Positions 16,260 to 25,575 of a stretch of 64,000 nucleotides of DNA are shown here, one piece after another. The translations under genes were made by a program, and so were the position numbers. The notes under the pieces were generated by a model. That model ran no database searches. It saw only the letters and a program-made list of their open reading frames with translations, and had not been told where the DNA came from. The first letter of the stretch is position 1. Each line of letters opens with the position of its first letter. The stretch comes from Desulfobulbaceae bacterium (GTDB lineage Bacteria > Desulfobacterota > Desulfobulbia > Desulfobulbales > Desulfocapsaceae): contig WSXV01000007.1 in NCBI GenBank assembly GCA_009773475.1, positions 62,764 through 126,763 of the forward strand, given 5' to 3'.

Positions 16260-19200
16260 TCATCGCTTCTGGTCAAATCGTTTTTCCAGCCGTTCGAAAC
16301 AGACCGGAACAACCACCAGGGTCAGGATGGTTGAGGTAATGAGACCACCCATAACAACGACCGCCAGGGGTTTCTGGATATCGGCTCCTGAACCTGTGAC
16401 GTAGAGCATGGGGAGATGGCCGATGAAGCTGGTGAGTGCCGTCATCAACAGCGGCCGGAAGCGCAGACGGCAACCTTCGTGGATGGTGTCGTCAATGGAG
16501 TGACCCCTGTTGCGCAGTTGCCGGAAAAAGGTGATGAGTACGACGCCGTTTTGCACTGCGATTCCCAGCAGGCAGATAAAGGCCACCGCCGCCGAGACTG
16601 AAAGTGGCATACCCCAAATTTGGATAGCAATAATGCCGCCTACCAAGGCAAAAGGCAGGTTGAGGACGACGAGCAGCGAGTCTCGGATATTGCCCAACGC
16701 CATGTAGAGCAGGCAGACAATGAGAAAGAGCGCTGTCGGCACAACTATGGAAAGACGTTGCATCGCTCGCTGCTGGTTTTCAAACTGGCCTCCGTATTCA
16801 AGAAAATAACCGGTCGGCAGTTCTTGTTCGATGCTGTGCAACTTCTTTTGTGCCTCAGCCACAAAACCACCGAGATCTCGGCCCCGGATGTTGACCTCGG
16901 CGGCCACCCTGCGCATGCCCTTCTCCCGGCCGATCTGGGCCGGTCCTTCCACCATGGTGATCCGCGCTACCTGGCTCAGTCGGAGGGGTTCACTCGAAGC
17001 GCCCCGAATCAGCAGGTTCTCCAGAGCGTCTATGTCTACTCGATCATCTTCGGCAAGACGCACAATAGTAGCGATTCGCAAGGGGTCTTCGACCACCTTG
17101 GTCGCCTCACGTCCTGCCAAGGCGATTTCAATCACCTCATTGACATCGCCGGTGTTCAACCCATAACGAGCAAGCGTTTTACGGTCAAAGGTTATTTCTA
17201 TCTGTTCCATGCCCGAGACCTGCTCAACCTTCACGTCCCGTGCACCCTCAAGTCCGCCAAGGGTGGCGGCGATCCGGTCGGCATACCCCTTCAATTTCTC
17301 CAAATCCTTCCCGTAGACCTTCACTGCCAGGTCACTCTTGACTCCGGAGATCAGTTCATTAACGCGGAGAGCGATGGGCTGGGAAAAGGAAAGCCGGATG
17401 CCGGGAATGGACGAGAGCTCACTGTTCATCGCCTCGATCAGTTCCGGCTTGGTGCGGCCGGACGTCCATTCTTTTTTTGGTTTCAACATAATGAAGAAGT
17501 CTGTCTGTTCCGGGCCCATAGGATCCTCGGAGATCTCGGCCCGCCCTGTCTTGCTGACCACCGTCAAGACCTCGGGAAAGGAGGCGAGGAGCCGTTTTTC
17601 GACGTAACTGCTGACCGCCACCGATCCATCCAGCGAGGCGTTAGGCAAACGCACGGCGTTGACGGCAATGGCCCCTTCGTCCAGGCTGGGCATGAACTCC
17701 GTGCCGATACTGGTCACAGACAGGCTGGTCGCTACAAGAACCAGGGCAGCAATGGTCATGGTTACGACCCAGTGACGTCGAGCGCGGGAGAGAAGGCCCA
17801 GATAGCCTCGATTTAATGCGGTTACAAACCAGAATTCCTTCTCCGGGGCCTGACTCAGAAAGAGCGCGGAGAGGACCGGCATTGCCGTCAGCGCCACCAC
17901 CAGGGAAACCAGGATGGCAATGATCATGGTGGCGGCAAGGGGCAGAAACATCTTGCCCTCGATCCCCTGCAGCGAAAAGAGCGGAACCAGAACGATGGCA
18001 ATGATCAGGACAGAAAAGGCCACCGGTCGAGCCACTTCGACCACGGCCCGGGCGGCTATGGTATATCTCATTGACTTGTCCGGGTTTTCGGCGAAATGGC
18101 GGCGCATATTCTCGACAATGACAATGGCCGCATCCACCACCATGCCCACCGAAAAGGCTAGTCCACCCAGGCTCATCAGGTTCGAGCTGATGCCAACCCA
18201 CCCCATGATCAGAAAAGTGATCAAGAAGGTAATGGGTAAGGAGAGCACGACGATCAAAGCGGTCCTGAACTCGGCAAGGAATAGGAAGAGCACCAGGATG
18301 ACAAAAAGACCTCCCTCCATCAAGGCGTCGACCACGGTCTTGATGCAGGCCTCGATCAATTCGGTCCGGTCATAAAACACATTGATACGAGCTCCGTCGG
18401 GCAGACTCTCCTGGATGCCGGGAATGGCGTTTTTTACCCGTGTGACCACATCCTTTGAATTTTCGCCCCGGAGCATGATGACCATTCCTGCCACTGTCTC
18501 GCCCATGCCGTCCCGGGTCACCGCACCCTGTCTGGGCTGTGGGCCAATAACGATTTCCGCCACATCCTGGACATGGACGGGGACACCGTTGTGGGACTTC
18601 AGTACCACCTTGCCGATGTCCTCAGGCCCGGTGAGCTGGCCTATGCCTCGAATATAGGTCTGCTCCCAACCCCGGACGATAAAACCTCCTGCGGAATTGG
18701 TATTGTTTTTCTCCAGCGCCTCCACGATCTCCCGTAGGCTGATCCCATACTTGAGTAACGACTCCTGGTTGACGAGGACTTGATACTGGCGAACAAAACC
18801 GCCGAAGCTGTTAACTTCATTAACCCCGGGGATGGGCCGAAGTTGGGGGGCGACAATCGCGTCCTGGAGGTGGCGGAGTTCCATCGCGGTCATGTTCTCG
18901 CCTTCGAGGGTGTACTGGAAAATTTCTCCCAGGCCGGTGCTGATGGGGCCAAGTTCCGGTTCGGCAAAGGCGGGCAGATGTTGGCGGGCAATGGTGAGTC
19001 GTTCAAAAATCTGCTGGCGGGCAAAATAAATATCGGTGTTATCTTTAAAGACCACGATAACCTGAGACAAACCAGCCTTGGACAGGGAGCGCACCTGGGT
19101 GACTTTAGGTACGCCGCCCATTTGCTGTTCAATGGGATAAGTGATCTGTTGCTCGACATCGACGGACGAAAGACCTGGCGCCTCGGTGAGAATCATGACC

Positions 19201-19334
19201 TGCACATTGGTCACGTCCGGGAAGGCGTCAATGGGGAGTCGGTTCCAGGCCAGCCAGCCGGCGGCGACCAGAAAGACCGTCAGGGTGAGGACGACCCAAC
19301 GGCGGGCAAGAATGATGTTAATGAATTGATTCAT
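16260..19334 (-). CDS. CusA/CzcA-type heavy-metal RND efflux pump
   Basis: This is a full-length (1024 aa) RND transporter: N-terminal helix then a periplasmic domain starting AFPDVTNVQV, the helix 4 sequence GMVVDAAIVIVENM, a second periplasmic half, and C-terminal helices ending in SFIGHLPML and GGLITSTILTL. Family members move metal ions from periplasm or cytoplasm through a tripartite channel, driven by protons. The helix 4 motif with DAAIVIVEN resembles monovalent (Cu/Ag, CusA) more than classical CzcA (DGAVVI) pumps, but the metal is not certain. AAGGAG precedes ATG. It is the third gene of the operon with adaptor and outer-membrane genes 14 bases apart and overlapping. Confidence 0.95.
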   Translation of the reverse strand: MNQFINIILARRWVVLTLTVFLVAAGWLAWNRLPIDAFPDVTNVQVMILTEAPGLSSVDVEQQITYPIEQQMGGVPKVTQVRSLSKAGLSQVIVVFKDNTDIYFARQQIFERLTIARQHLPAFAEPELGPISTGLGEIFQYTLEGENMTAMELRHLQDAIVAPQLRPIPGVNEVNSFGGFVRQYQVLVNQESLLKYGISLREIVEALEKNNTNSAGGFIVRGWEQTYIRGIGQLTGPEDIGKVVLKSHNGVPVHVQDVAEIVIGPQPRQGAVTRDGMGETVAGMVIMLRGENSKDVVTRVKNAIPGIQESLPDGARINVFYDRTELIEACIKTVVDALMEGGLFVILVLFLFLAEFRTALIVVLSLPITFLITFLIMGWVGISSNLMSLGGLAFSVGMVVDAAIVIVENMRRHFAENPDKSMRYTIAARAVVEVARPVAFSVLIIAIVLVPLFSLQGIEGKMFLPLAATMIIAILVSLVVALTAMPVLSALFLSQAPEKEFWFVTALNRGYLGLLSRARRHWVVTMTIAALVLVATSLSVTSIGTEFMPSLDEGAIAVNAVRLPNASLDGSVAVSSYVEKRLLASFPEVLTVVSKTGRAEISEDPMGPEQTDFFIMLKPKKEWTSGRTKPELIEAMNSELSSIPGIRLSFSQPIALRVNELISGVKSDLAVKVYGKDLEKLKGYADRIAATLGGLEGARDVKVEQVSGMEQIEITFDRKTLARYGLNTGDVNEVIEIALAGREATKVVEDPLRIATIVRLAEDDRVDIDALENLLIRGASSEPLRLSQVARITMVEGPAQIGREKGMRRVAAEVNIRGRDLGGFVAEAQKKLHSIEQELPTGYFLEYGGQFENQQRAMQRLSIVVPTALFLIVCLLYMALGNIRDSLLVVLNLPFALVGGIIAIQIWGMPLSVSAAVAFICLLGIAVQNGVVLITFFRQLRNRGHSIDDTIHEGCRLRFRPLLMTALTSFIGHLPMLYVTGSGADIQKPLAVVVMGGLITSTILTLVVVPVCFERLEKRFDQKR

Positions 19335-19348
19335 AGCAATGTTCTCCT

Positions 19349-20701
19349 TTAATCAGCACAGCCGGCGCCCATCTTGCTGCGCAGAACATCGCTCTTCAGC
19401 AAGAAGGAGCCATCTGTAATAATCTCTTGCTCTGATGTAATGCCGGAGGCGATCTCCACCATGCCCTCAAAACTTGCTCCGAGGGTGACGGGCCGTCGGG
19501 TCCAGTAATCTCCCTCTTTGTGAATGAAGATAAACGTCCGGCCTTCGTCGGAGAGCACCGCTACTTTGGGCACAACGAGAGTTTCGCCTTTTGCGGGTAA
19601 GAAAATTCGTGCCGAGACGAACATGCCGGGCTTAAGGAGACCATCGGTATTGCTGACGCTAAAACGGGCTTTACCGGTGCGGGTTGTTTCGTTGATACGA
19701 CCGGCCACAGTCTCAAGACGGCCGCTAAAACTGCGGTCCATGGCGTCAATTTCGGCTTCTCCGCCGGCAGCACTGGAGATAACAGCGAGATCTGCTTCCT
19801 TTAGGTCAGCCATGACCCATACCGTGTCAAGATCAGAAATAGTGAGCAGCTCCTTGCCGGTCTCCACATGTTCACCCGGAGCGGTATTGCCCTCAAGAAT
19901 GGTTCCCGCCATTGAAGCACGGATAACCACAAGCCCGTTGAGGGAGGCATCCCCGTTTTTCACCGTGAGTTTCTCCATCTCTTGCTGAGAGAGCCCCAGA
20001 CGCAGGAGTCGGCCACGGGCTGCGGCAATCTCCGTCTCGGCCTCGGTCCGTTTTGCTTTGGCTTCCTGAACCTCCATTTCGGCCGCGATCTTTTGGGTAA
20101 ACAACCGGGCTTCCCGTTCAGCCGTTTTAACGGCAAGGTCAAGTCCGGCAACAGCCTTGAGATAGCTGCCCTTGGCTTCCGCCACCTCTGGACTGTCGAC
20201 CTCAAAGAGGGGCGTCCCGGCCTCGACTTTAGCCCCTGGTGCGGTGAATCTGCGGGTAATCAGCCCGGTCAAGGGGCTAGCCATGCGTACGGTCCGGGTA
20301 TCATCAAGCTGCACCTCGCCAGGAAAACTACGTTCCATCTGTCGCCCGGATCTTTTTTCCGGATAACCCGTATGTACCAGTTCGCCGTCACCGATAATGG
20401 TAGCGTCGAGTTTGACGGTGCCGATTTCGTAGCGGCATTCGTCGCATTGGTGTTGAAGCATGTCATGTTCGCAGCGAGCGGCCCACATCTCCTCCACCGG
20501 CCGGTCCAGGTCTGAAACCTCGGCTCCATGATCATGGCCTGCTTCCTCATGCACGGCTTCGGGGGCCGCTTTGGGTGGTTCGGTGTGCGCTTGTGGGGCT
20601 GCCTGGTACCTGCGTTCGGCGACCAAAAATCCCCCGGTTCCTGCCAGGATGGCAATTCCGACAATAATGATGACGAGGTAGGTTGTTTTTTTCTGGATCA
20701 T
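19349..20701 (-). CDS. CusB/CzcB-type periplasmic adaptor with His- and Cys-rich N-terminus
   Basis: An N-terminal membrane anchor (about 8-30) is followed by a His-rich stretch (HEEAGHDHGAE, about 50-61) and a four-cysteine-type motif CEHDMLQHQCDEC (about 74-86) that could bind metal. Next come barrel-sandwich/lipoyl halves around a long helical hairpin (about 165-235), then a beta-barrel and MP domain. The C-terminus GAGCAD is characteristic of CzcB/CusB-type adaptors. The adaptor links pump and outer-membrane channel and may hand metal to the pump. Its ATG overlaps the stop of the upstream outer-membrane gene (ATGA), implying coupled translation. Confidence 0.93.
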   Translation of the reverse strand: MIQKKTTYLVIIIVGIAILAGTGGFLVAERRYQAAPQAHTEPPKAAPEAVHEEAGHDHGAEVSDLDRPVEEMWAARCEHDMLQHQCDECRYEIGTVKLDATIIGDGELVHTGYPEKRSGRQMERSFPGEVQLDDTRTVRMASPLTGLITRRFTAPGAKVEAGTPLFEVDSPEVAEAKGSYLKAVAGLDLAVKTAEREARLFTQKIAAEMEVQEAKAKRTEAETEIAAARGRLLRLGLSQQEMEKLTVKNGDASLNGLVVIRASMAGTILEGNTAPGEHVETGKELLTISDLDTVWVMADLKEADLAVISSAAGGEAEIDAMDRSFSGRLETVAGRINETTRTGKARFSVSNTDGLLKPGMFVSARIFLPAKGETLVVPKVAVLSDEGRTFIFIHKEGDYWTRRPVTLGASFEGMVEIASGITSEQEIITDGSFLLKSDVLRSKMGAGCAD

Positions 20702-22020
20702 GGGTTGCTCCTGCTGGAAGAAGAAGATGCTAATTTGTTTGAAGCCGCTGGAATCTCCAGCTTGCCGAGGAGCCGGTCGAGAGCGATGGCCGCGCGGTTC
20801 AGGTCGAGGATGGCGTCCAGATACCGGCCCTTCATCGTTACCAGAAATTTGGATGCTTCCAGAACGTCGCTGTAGCGATATTTGCCGGCCCGGAATCCTT
20901 CCTGGACTGCTTCAGCGGCCTCCTTGGCCCTGCCCAGACCATCGGTTTGCAACATCCTGGCTTCTTGATCGGCAGCGACCAATATCGTATGCGCCTTGAT
21001 CAATTCCGTTTGCAGGCTTCGGGTAGCTGCTTGCTCATTTTTTGCGGCTTTGTGCACAGTCGCTTCGGCTTCGGCAAGGGCCGTTTGGTTGCGCTGAAAA
21101 AACGGCAGAGGAATGGAGACGCCGACGGCAACAGCGCGAGCATCCTCATCAGGGATCTCACGAACGGCAAGGGAAACGGTTGGCTCTGGCCAGACGTTGG
21201 CCTGCTCAAGCGAGAGGTTCAAGGTGGCAAACTGAGACTCGCTTCGGCGCAGCGCCAGTAAGGGAGAATCCTTTATTCCTGCCAGCAATGTCTGTTGATC
21301 TGGAATAGCGATCTCGTAGGAAAGGCGGCCTTCTGCGGTTATGGCGGCACTGCCCGGCTCTGCAATGACTGTCGCGAGATTAAGTTCGGCCTCAGCCAGA
21401 AGGCGCTTGAGCTTGTGGCTTTCCGCAATGGTTTCGGTTTTTCCGGCCTCGGCTCTGGTCTCTTCAGTGGCAGCGATTTTCCCGGCCGCGACTTGTTCGT
21501 GGGTAATGTGGACCAACTCAGAGGCGATTTTCCCTGCCTCGTGTTGCAAGGCCAGTCGTTCGCGGGCGCTGAGTACTTCCAGAAAGGTTTTTTTAACTTC
21601 GGCGGCAATATCGAGCCGAGCCACGGCCTGTTCGCGCTGAAGACGTAGGATTTCGGCCTTACCTTTGTTCTTCCTGGCCGAAGGTTTTCCTCCGATTTCC
21701 AACGGTTGTCTCAGGGAGATAATAGTTTCTTTTGTGTCGCCATCGGGCAGATCATTCCCTAGGTTGTTCCATTCAACGCCAATTTCTGGGTTGGGGGGAA
21801 GACCGGCATGCTTTAATTTGATTTCGGCGGCGTCAACGTCAGTCTGAAAAGAGGTGAGTTCATGTCGATTCCGAGAGGCCATTTCAAGGGCTTCCTCAAG
21901 GGTGATTTTGTCTGGAATGGAGGCGGGAAGAGCCTCATTGGCTTGTGTTGGTGGTACAGCTGAGCACCCGATCAAGAGAAAAAAAACAATGGTGCACTCA
22001 GCGAATCGTTGGATACGCAT
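20698..22020 (-). CDS. CusC/CzcC-type outer-membrane channel lipoprotein (TolC family)
   Basis: The signal peptide ends in a lipobox (LLIGCS), so the protein is a lipid-anchored outer-membrane factor. The mature part shows two repeats of long coiled-coil helices and the NPEIGVEWNN and WPEPTVSLAV strands of TolC-type proteins; 440 aa is the usual length. It forms the exit duct of the tripartite metal pump. GAAGGA precedes ATG. It is first of the three efflux genes, 142 bases after the small His/Cys-rich protein gene. Confidence 0.92.
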   Translation of the reverse strand: MRIQRFAECTIVFFLLIGCSAVPPTQANEALPASIPDKITLEEALEMASRNRHELTSFQTDVDAAEIKLKHAGLPPNPEIGVEWNNLGNDLPDGDTKETIISLRQPLEIGGKPSARKNKGKAEILRLQREQAVARLDIAAEVKKTFLEVLSARERLALQHEAGKIASELVHITHEQVAAGKIAATEETRAEAGKTETIAESHKLKRLLAEAELNLATVIAEPGSAAITAEGRLSYEIAIPDQQTLLAGIKDSPLLALRRSESQFATLNLSLEQANVWPEPTVSLAVREIPDEDARAVAVGVSIPLPFFQRNQTALAEAEATVHKAAKNEQAATRSLQTELIKAHTILVAADQEARMLQTDGLGRAKEAAEAVQEGFRAGKYRYSDVLEASKFLVTMKGRYLDAILDLNRAAIALDRLLGKLEIPAASNKLASSSSSRSNP

Positions 22021-22162
22021 GGCTATTCCTTCAAAAAAAATTGAGATGATGTGGCTCCGCCGATCAACACCGACGGACCACTGGAATCAATGGATTTTTT
22101 TTGGGTGAGTTCCGGCGGTGATTACAGCGTGATCACCGTTGACAGCGCTCAGAAGGAAGGAA

Positions 22163-22573
22163 TCAAATCAGGAGTATGACACTTTGCTGAAGCGCAAGTT
22201 GAGTCAATGGAACGGCAGGGGTGGGCTGGGAAGGAATCTTTACAGTTCGTGCCAGGATGATTGACGACTCCCCAAGGGGCATTAGGGCAGGAGGTGGAAG
22301 TTGGATCGTATTTTTATTGGGCGGCGAGAGGCTGTCCCCGCCTATCGCTATATCGTGACAATGAGATTGGCATTCCACTCGGTGATGACTCGAGGTTAAC
22401 GCGTCAGTAGCTTTTGGGCATTTTTTAACAAGCTCACAAGAAGAGTGGGGATGGTTGAACTCCATGTGCACATCACCGTGAGGCGAAAAGCAGAGGAGCA
22501 CCTTTTCCCCAGCCCCGAACGAAAGAGTAATGAGGGTCAATATAACGATGTAGTGCCGAAGGGTATGCCGCAT
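22163..22573 (-). CDS. Small secreted His/Cys-rich protein upstream of the RND operon
   Basis: The N-terminus MRHTLRHYIVILTLITLSFG is a signal peptide or anchor. The mature part has VLLCFSPHGDVHMEFNHPH, then CELVKKC and CQSHCHDI. This CF-GDVHMEF plus CxxHCxDI arrangement is seen in small proteins encoded ahead of czc/cus-type operons in other Gram-negative bacteria; the cysteine and histidine ligands suggest periplasmic metal binding (inference). ATG at 22573 is chosen because it begins the signal peptide; a longer frame to 22654 would spoil it. The length is 137 aa. It probably heads the efflux operon. Confidence 0.65.
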   Translation of the reverse strand: MRHTLRHYIVILTLITLSFGAGEKVLLCFSPHGDVHMEFNHPHSSCELVKKCPKATDALTSSHHRVECQSHCHDIAIGGDSLSPPNKNTIQLPPPALMPLGESSIILARTVKIPSQPTPAVPLTQLALQQSVILLI

Positions 22574-22730
22574 GATGCAATGGAGTTCCTTGTGGAATAA
22601 ACAAAATGAACGACCATGATAGATGCCCTTGGGTAAAACTTCAATGACCAACAAAACAATCTGTCATCAAATCGTAAAAAAAAAGAACCTCAGGAGTGTG
22701 CATCGTCTATCTCTGGTTGAAAATAAAGCC

Positions 22731-23435
22731 TTAAATAAAGGGCCGTGAAATAAAATAAAGGCCCAGGAGGCTGATCATCACCCCGGCCCCCCGCCTGAAC
22801 CACTGCCCACCCTGATATAGGGTTTGATTAGCCAGGATTTTCTTGATGGCGGCGGTGGAGCTGCCCGCAATGGCAATGGGCAGGCAGTGACCGGTGGCAA
22901 ACAGGGTGATCAACAGCAAACCGGTGAGGATTTTTTCCTGGACGGTAATAATGGCGAGCAGCGGCGCTATAAAGCCAAAGGTGCAGGACCCGGAGAGGAT
23001 GCCGTAGGACAGACCGAGGATAAAAGCACCACCTGCCCCGGTTATCCGCAACCGCGCCAGGAGCCCATTGCCGGGCAGGGAGCATTTACTTATTCCCAGC
23101 ATATCGAAGGCGACCCAGATCAGCAGCAGTCCCACGGGAATGGTCCAGTATGGCCCCACATCTCCCAGCATTCGGCCAAGCAGGGCGCAGAGCGCGCCCA
23201 CCAGAGCGATGGTCACAAAAAGGCCGAGGCTGAAAAGGATGGCGTACAGTGCAGCCTTCCTGCCCTCAAGAATTTTCTGCTGGCCACCCACATAGGCAAT
23301 GATCAGCGGTATGGAGGCCATATGGCAGGGGCTGAAGAGGACGCTCACTATCCCCCAGAGAAAACTTCCGACCAGGGCGGGGCCAAGGGAGCCGGTCATC
23401 CAGTGGTTGATGGTGAGAAAGGCCTGGTCAAGCAT
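22731..23435 (-). CDS. ccdA: CcdA/DsbD-type membrane thiol-disulfide transporter
   Basis: The 234-residue protein has six hydrophobic segments and the two conserved cysteine sites of the CcdA/DsbD family: LFSPCHMASIPL in helix 1 and LSGSCTFGFIAP in helix 4. Such proteins pass electrons from cytoplasmic thioredoxin to a periplasmic thioredoxin-fold protein. AAGGAG precedes ATG. The gene starts one base after the stop of the exported thioredoxin gene, its obvious partner, and ends the arsenic/thiol operon. This suggests that the island maintains a reducing thiol relay across the membrane. Confidence 0.88.
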   Translation of the reverse strand: MLDQAFLTINHWMTGSLGPALVGSFLWGIVSVLFSPCHMASIPLIIAYVGGQQKILEGRKAALYAILFSLGLFVTIALVGALCALLGRMLGDVGPYWTIPVGLLLIWVAFDMLGISKCSLPGNGLLARLRITGAGGAFILGLSYGILSGSCTFGFIAPLLAIITVQEKILTGLLLITLFATGHCLPIAIAGSSTAAIKKILANQTLYQGGQWFRRGAGVMISLLGLYFISRPFI

Positions 23436-23436
23436 G

Positions 23437-23808
23437 TTATTGCTCCTTGATCATTCGTTCAAGTTGGTCGACCAGGGCCTGTTTTTCCATGAAGCCGACA
23501 TGCCGCAAGACCTCCTTGCCGTTTTTGTCAAAAAAAATCTGGGTCGGGATGGCCCGTATGCCAAAGCGCTTGCCTTCAGCTTCATTCAGAAAGACGTCCA
23601 CGAACGTCACCACCGCCTTGTCTTTATATTCAACTTCCAACTCTTTGAGAATCGGGGCCATCATTTTACAGGGGATACAGGATGTGGCGCCCAGATCCAC
23701 CAGGGTGATCATGCCGGGTGTTGGTATGGTGGTGGCGGCCGTGGCGGTCGATGTGTGTATGGCAACGAAAATTGTCAGCAGTAAAACGAATCGGATAAAT
23801 ATTTTCAT
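23437..23808 (-). CDS. Exported thioredoxin-fold protein
   Basis: A signal peptide (MKIFIRFVLLLTIFVAIHTS, cut near ATAA) leads to a thioredoxin domain with active-site SCIPC (CxxC) and a cis-proline loop AIPTQIFFD. The length is 123 aa. ATG at 23808 is preferred since AAGGAA lies six bases before it. It should sit in the periplasm or on the membrane and receive electrons from the CcdA encoded directly downstream. Its target is unknown; in this island reduction of an arsenical or a metal-binding thiol protein is possible (inference). Confidence 0.87.
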   Translation of the reverse strand: MKIFIRFVLLLTIFVAIHTSTATAATTIPTPGMITLVDLGATSCIPCKMMAPILKELEVEYKDKAVVTFVDVFLNEAEGKRFGIRAIPTQIFFDKNGKEVLRHVGFMEKQALVDQLERMIKEQ

Positions 23809-23918
23809 CGGTTTTCCTTGGTGGTGGGTTCTTTTTGGTGAATGCAGGACATCTCTGCATGTTAAAATTTGTGTGCCATTCTGGTTTGTTCCACAACCTT
23901 GCGGACATCGGCCATGCA

Positions 23919-24077
23919 TCAGCGGCCTTTGGGGTTGGTCTCCCCGCATCGACAGTTCCCTACCTTCTTTTCAGCCATGATTTTCTCCATGATCAGGGAG
24001 CGACCGTTATGCGCTTTAACATCATTCACAATATCTTCATCTGTGTAGGAAAAACAATAACATATAATCTCCTGCAT
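23919..24077 (-). CDS. Small BFD-like [2Fe-2S]-binding protein
   Basis: The 52-residue frame MQEIICYCFSYTDEDIVND carries CYC near the start and CRC at the C-terminal end, with the DIVNDV and K(I)M segments between. This is the BFD-like [2Fe-2S] pattern (C-x-C ... C-x-C here, C-x-C ... C-x2-C in many relatives) seen in ferredoxin-like domains and in the N-terminal half of some copper chaperones. GGGAG sits eight bases before ATG 24077; an ATG at 24092 and a TTG at 24179 are alternatives. The gene lies between the DGC-domain gene and the exported thioredoxin in the arsenic/thiol operon, and may carry electrons or metal there. Confidence 0.65.
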   Translation of the reverse strand: MQEIICYCFSYTDEDIVNDVKAHNGRSLIMEKIMAEKKVGNCRCGETNPKGR

Positions 24078-24175
24078 TTCTTGGTCTCCCATGGTTGGGT
24101 GAAATTTTTTGGGTAGCAGTCTGATGATAGCTGGAACGAAGGACTTAAGACAATTCCTGAGGAATTGTTCATTGG

Positions 24176-24562
24176 TCAACTTTGTTTTTCATTTAGAATT
24201 GCTTCCTTGAGCGAGCCTTTCACTTGTTCAATAACATCCTCAGTGATCACGGTTTTACCTTTTTCAACGCCGAAATTTGTTATTATGAGATGCTGATAAG
24301 GCAATGCGAGTTTGTCGAACATCTTTTTACCGCAGGCTAACGGGCAACCATCGATAAGAATATTTTTTGTTACTTTTGCGCCTTCGATAAAATTCGATAA
24401 ATTTGCCCCAATCCCTGAAAGGCAAGACATGTTCCCTACCCCTTCTTTAGATAACCTTCGCGCCGTTTGATCCGCCAACAGCCCTGTGTTCGCCGCACCG
24501 GAACATGAATATATTAAATTTATTTTTTCATCAGAACCACAACTGCAGCTTGGAATTTTCAT
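24176..24562 (-). CDS. DGC-domain putative zinc-binding protein
   Basis: The 128-residue protein has CSCGSDEKI near the start, then YSCSGAANTG, MSCLSGIGAN and LIDGCPLACGKK, the conserved pattern of the DGC family (DUF1847-like; named after the DGC motif here). The cysteines are likely metal ligands. Its biochemical role is not established. Members often occur in arsenic or heavy-metal loci, consistent with its place between two mini-thioredoxins and a BFD-like protein. AAAGGGTG precedes ATG. Confidence 0.78.
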   Translation of the reverse strand: MKIPSCSCGSDEKINLIYSCSGAANTGLLADQTARRLSKEGVGNMSCLSGIGANLSNFIEGAKVTKNILIDGCPLACGKKMFDKLALPYQHLIITNFGVEKGKTVITEDVIEQVKGSLKEAILNEKQS

Positions 24563-24831
24563 TATATCACCCTTTAATTTTTAGTATTAAATGCGGCTGT
24601 TAGTCCGCGCTATGCTTCGCAGTTGCTCAGCAGAATCTGTGGTTAGTCATTGGTTCAGGCAAGTAGCCAAACACTGTACTGAGAGAGGGAACCGCCTCCC
24701 CGATGTTCTGTTCCAGTCGGGCGATGCAGTGCACAGTTTGGGCCTCGGGCCGGCATTCGGCCCTTGATATGACCAGGGCTTATGGTGACAGGGAGTGGCA
24801 GCTGATCGCGTTGACAGGGGAAGATTGTTGG
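24563..24831. other. Gap in the arsenic/thiol operon, no gene seen
   Basis: About 270 bases separate the DGC gene from the preceding mini-thioredoxin gene. It contains a small hairpin GGGCCG / CGGCCC near 24750 and no convincing coding frame. Either a promoter for the distal genes lies here, or a gene has decayed. Confidence 0.4.
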
Positions 24832-25098
24832 TCAATTCGACCGATCTTCTCTTCCCCCTGTTTTTTTGAGCCAAGTCAAGACTTCAGCGGGGCTGGGCAC
24901 TCGGCCCGAACACTTCACGTCCCCGTCAATAACCAAGGCCGGGGTGAGCAAAACACCGAACTCGGCAATTCTGTCGGTATTGCCAATCTTTTCTATCTGT
25001 ACCGGCAGGCCATGCTCCTTGGCCACCATTCGGACGATATCACATACTTCCAAGCATTTTTTGCATCCTGGCCCCAGAATCTTGATGTCGATATCCAT
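24832..25098 (-). CDS. Mini-thioredoxin (redox-active disulfide protein 2 family)
   Basis: The 88-residue protein has a thioredoxin-like fold with the active site GPGCKKC (CxxC) near residue 10 and the cis-proline strand VLLTPALVIDG, followed by VKCSGRVPS, a further cysteine. No signal peptide, so cytoplasmic. AAGGAG lies eight bases before ATG 25098; an upstream start adds 19 unlikely residues. A paralogue is encoded at 25576-25809. These small thioredoxins are frequently linked to ArsP-type permeases; the pair probably handles thiol-disulfide exchange for the efflux system (inference). Confidence 0.85.
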   Translation of the reverse strand: MDIDIKILGPGCKKCLEVCDIVRMVAKEHGLPVQIEKIGNTDRIAEFGVLLTPALVIDGDVKCSGRVPSPAEVLTWLKKTGGREDRSN

Positions 25099-25173
25099 GA
25101 TCTTGCTCCTTTCTGAATTAAAGGTTTCCGACTGAGGCATTCGCCGTGATGACACCTGAAACTACCCTTTTCG

Positions 25174-25557
25174 TCAGCAAAATCCGCAAGCCAGGCATAC
25201 CGCCTGGCGGATCAGATCCTGCGGAATCGTTTCGTACTCTTGTCCAAAATGCACAAGGGTGCGGCACTGTTCCGGTCGGCCGGTGAGGTCGCCGCACGAG
25301 GCGCAGCAGCTTGTTGAGATCTGGGTCTGCGGCAGGATTGTTTCAAGGGGGATGCCGTTGATCAAGATGGTGTTGGAGTGGGCGATCTGGTCGGCGTTGA
25401 GCCTTGTTTCCCTGAAGGCGATATTCACACCTCTAGGCGTGCACTCGGCCCGTAGCCGTTCAATCGCCAGAGCCAGCTCTCCACCGGTGTCACCGCATCG
25501 CCGACAAGTCGCCCCGGTAACATCCAGATGCTGCCATTCAATGAGAATAGTTTGCAT
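25174..25557 (-). CDS. DUF2703 cysteine-rich protein
   Basis: The 127-residue protein starts like the family (IEWQHLDV, then CRRCGDTGGEL) and ends with CCASCGDLTG and CLACGFC, so it has about ten cysteines, many in CxxC spacing. I infer a metal- or arsenic-binding or thioredoxin-like role. The function is unknown. It lies between two mini-thioredoxin genes in the operon led by an ArsR regulator. Start is weakly supported by GGGGAAAC. Confidence 0.8.
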   Translation of the reverse strand: MQTILIEWQHLDVTGATCRRCGDTGGELALAIERLRAECTPRGVNIAFRETRLNADQIAHSNTILINGIPLETILPQTQISTSCCASCGDLTGRPEQCRTLVHFGQEYETIPQDLIRQAVCLACGFC

Positions 25558-25575
25558 CGTTTCCCCACCGCATGG

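Noticed and set aside
16620-17816. 398-codon frame opposite the RND pump gene
   Set aside because: It is complementary to a clear RND coding sequence, with low-complexity, non-family composition; antisense frames of this length are common in GC-rich genes.
24092-24179. Longer BFD-like protein beginning with TTG at 24179
   Set aside because: No ribosome site for TTG and the extra residues are unlike the family; ATG 24077 has GGGAG.
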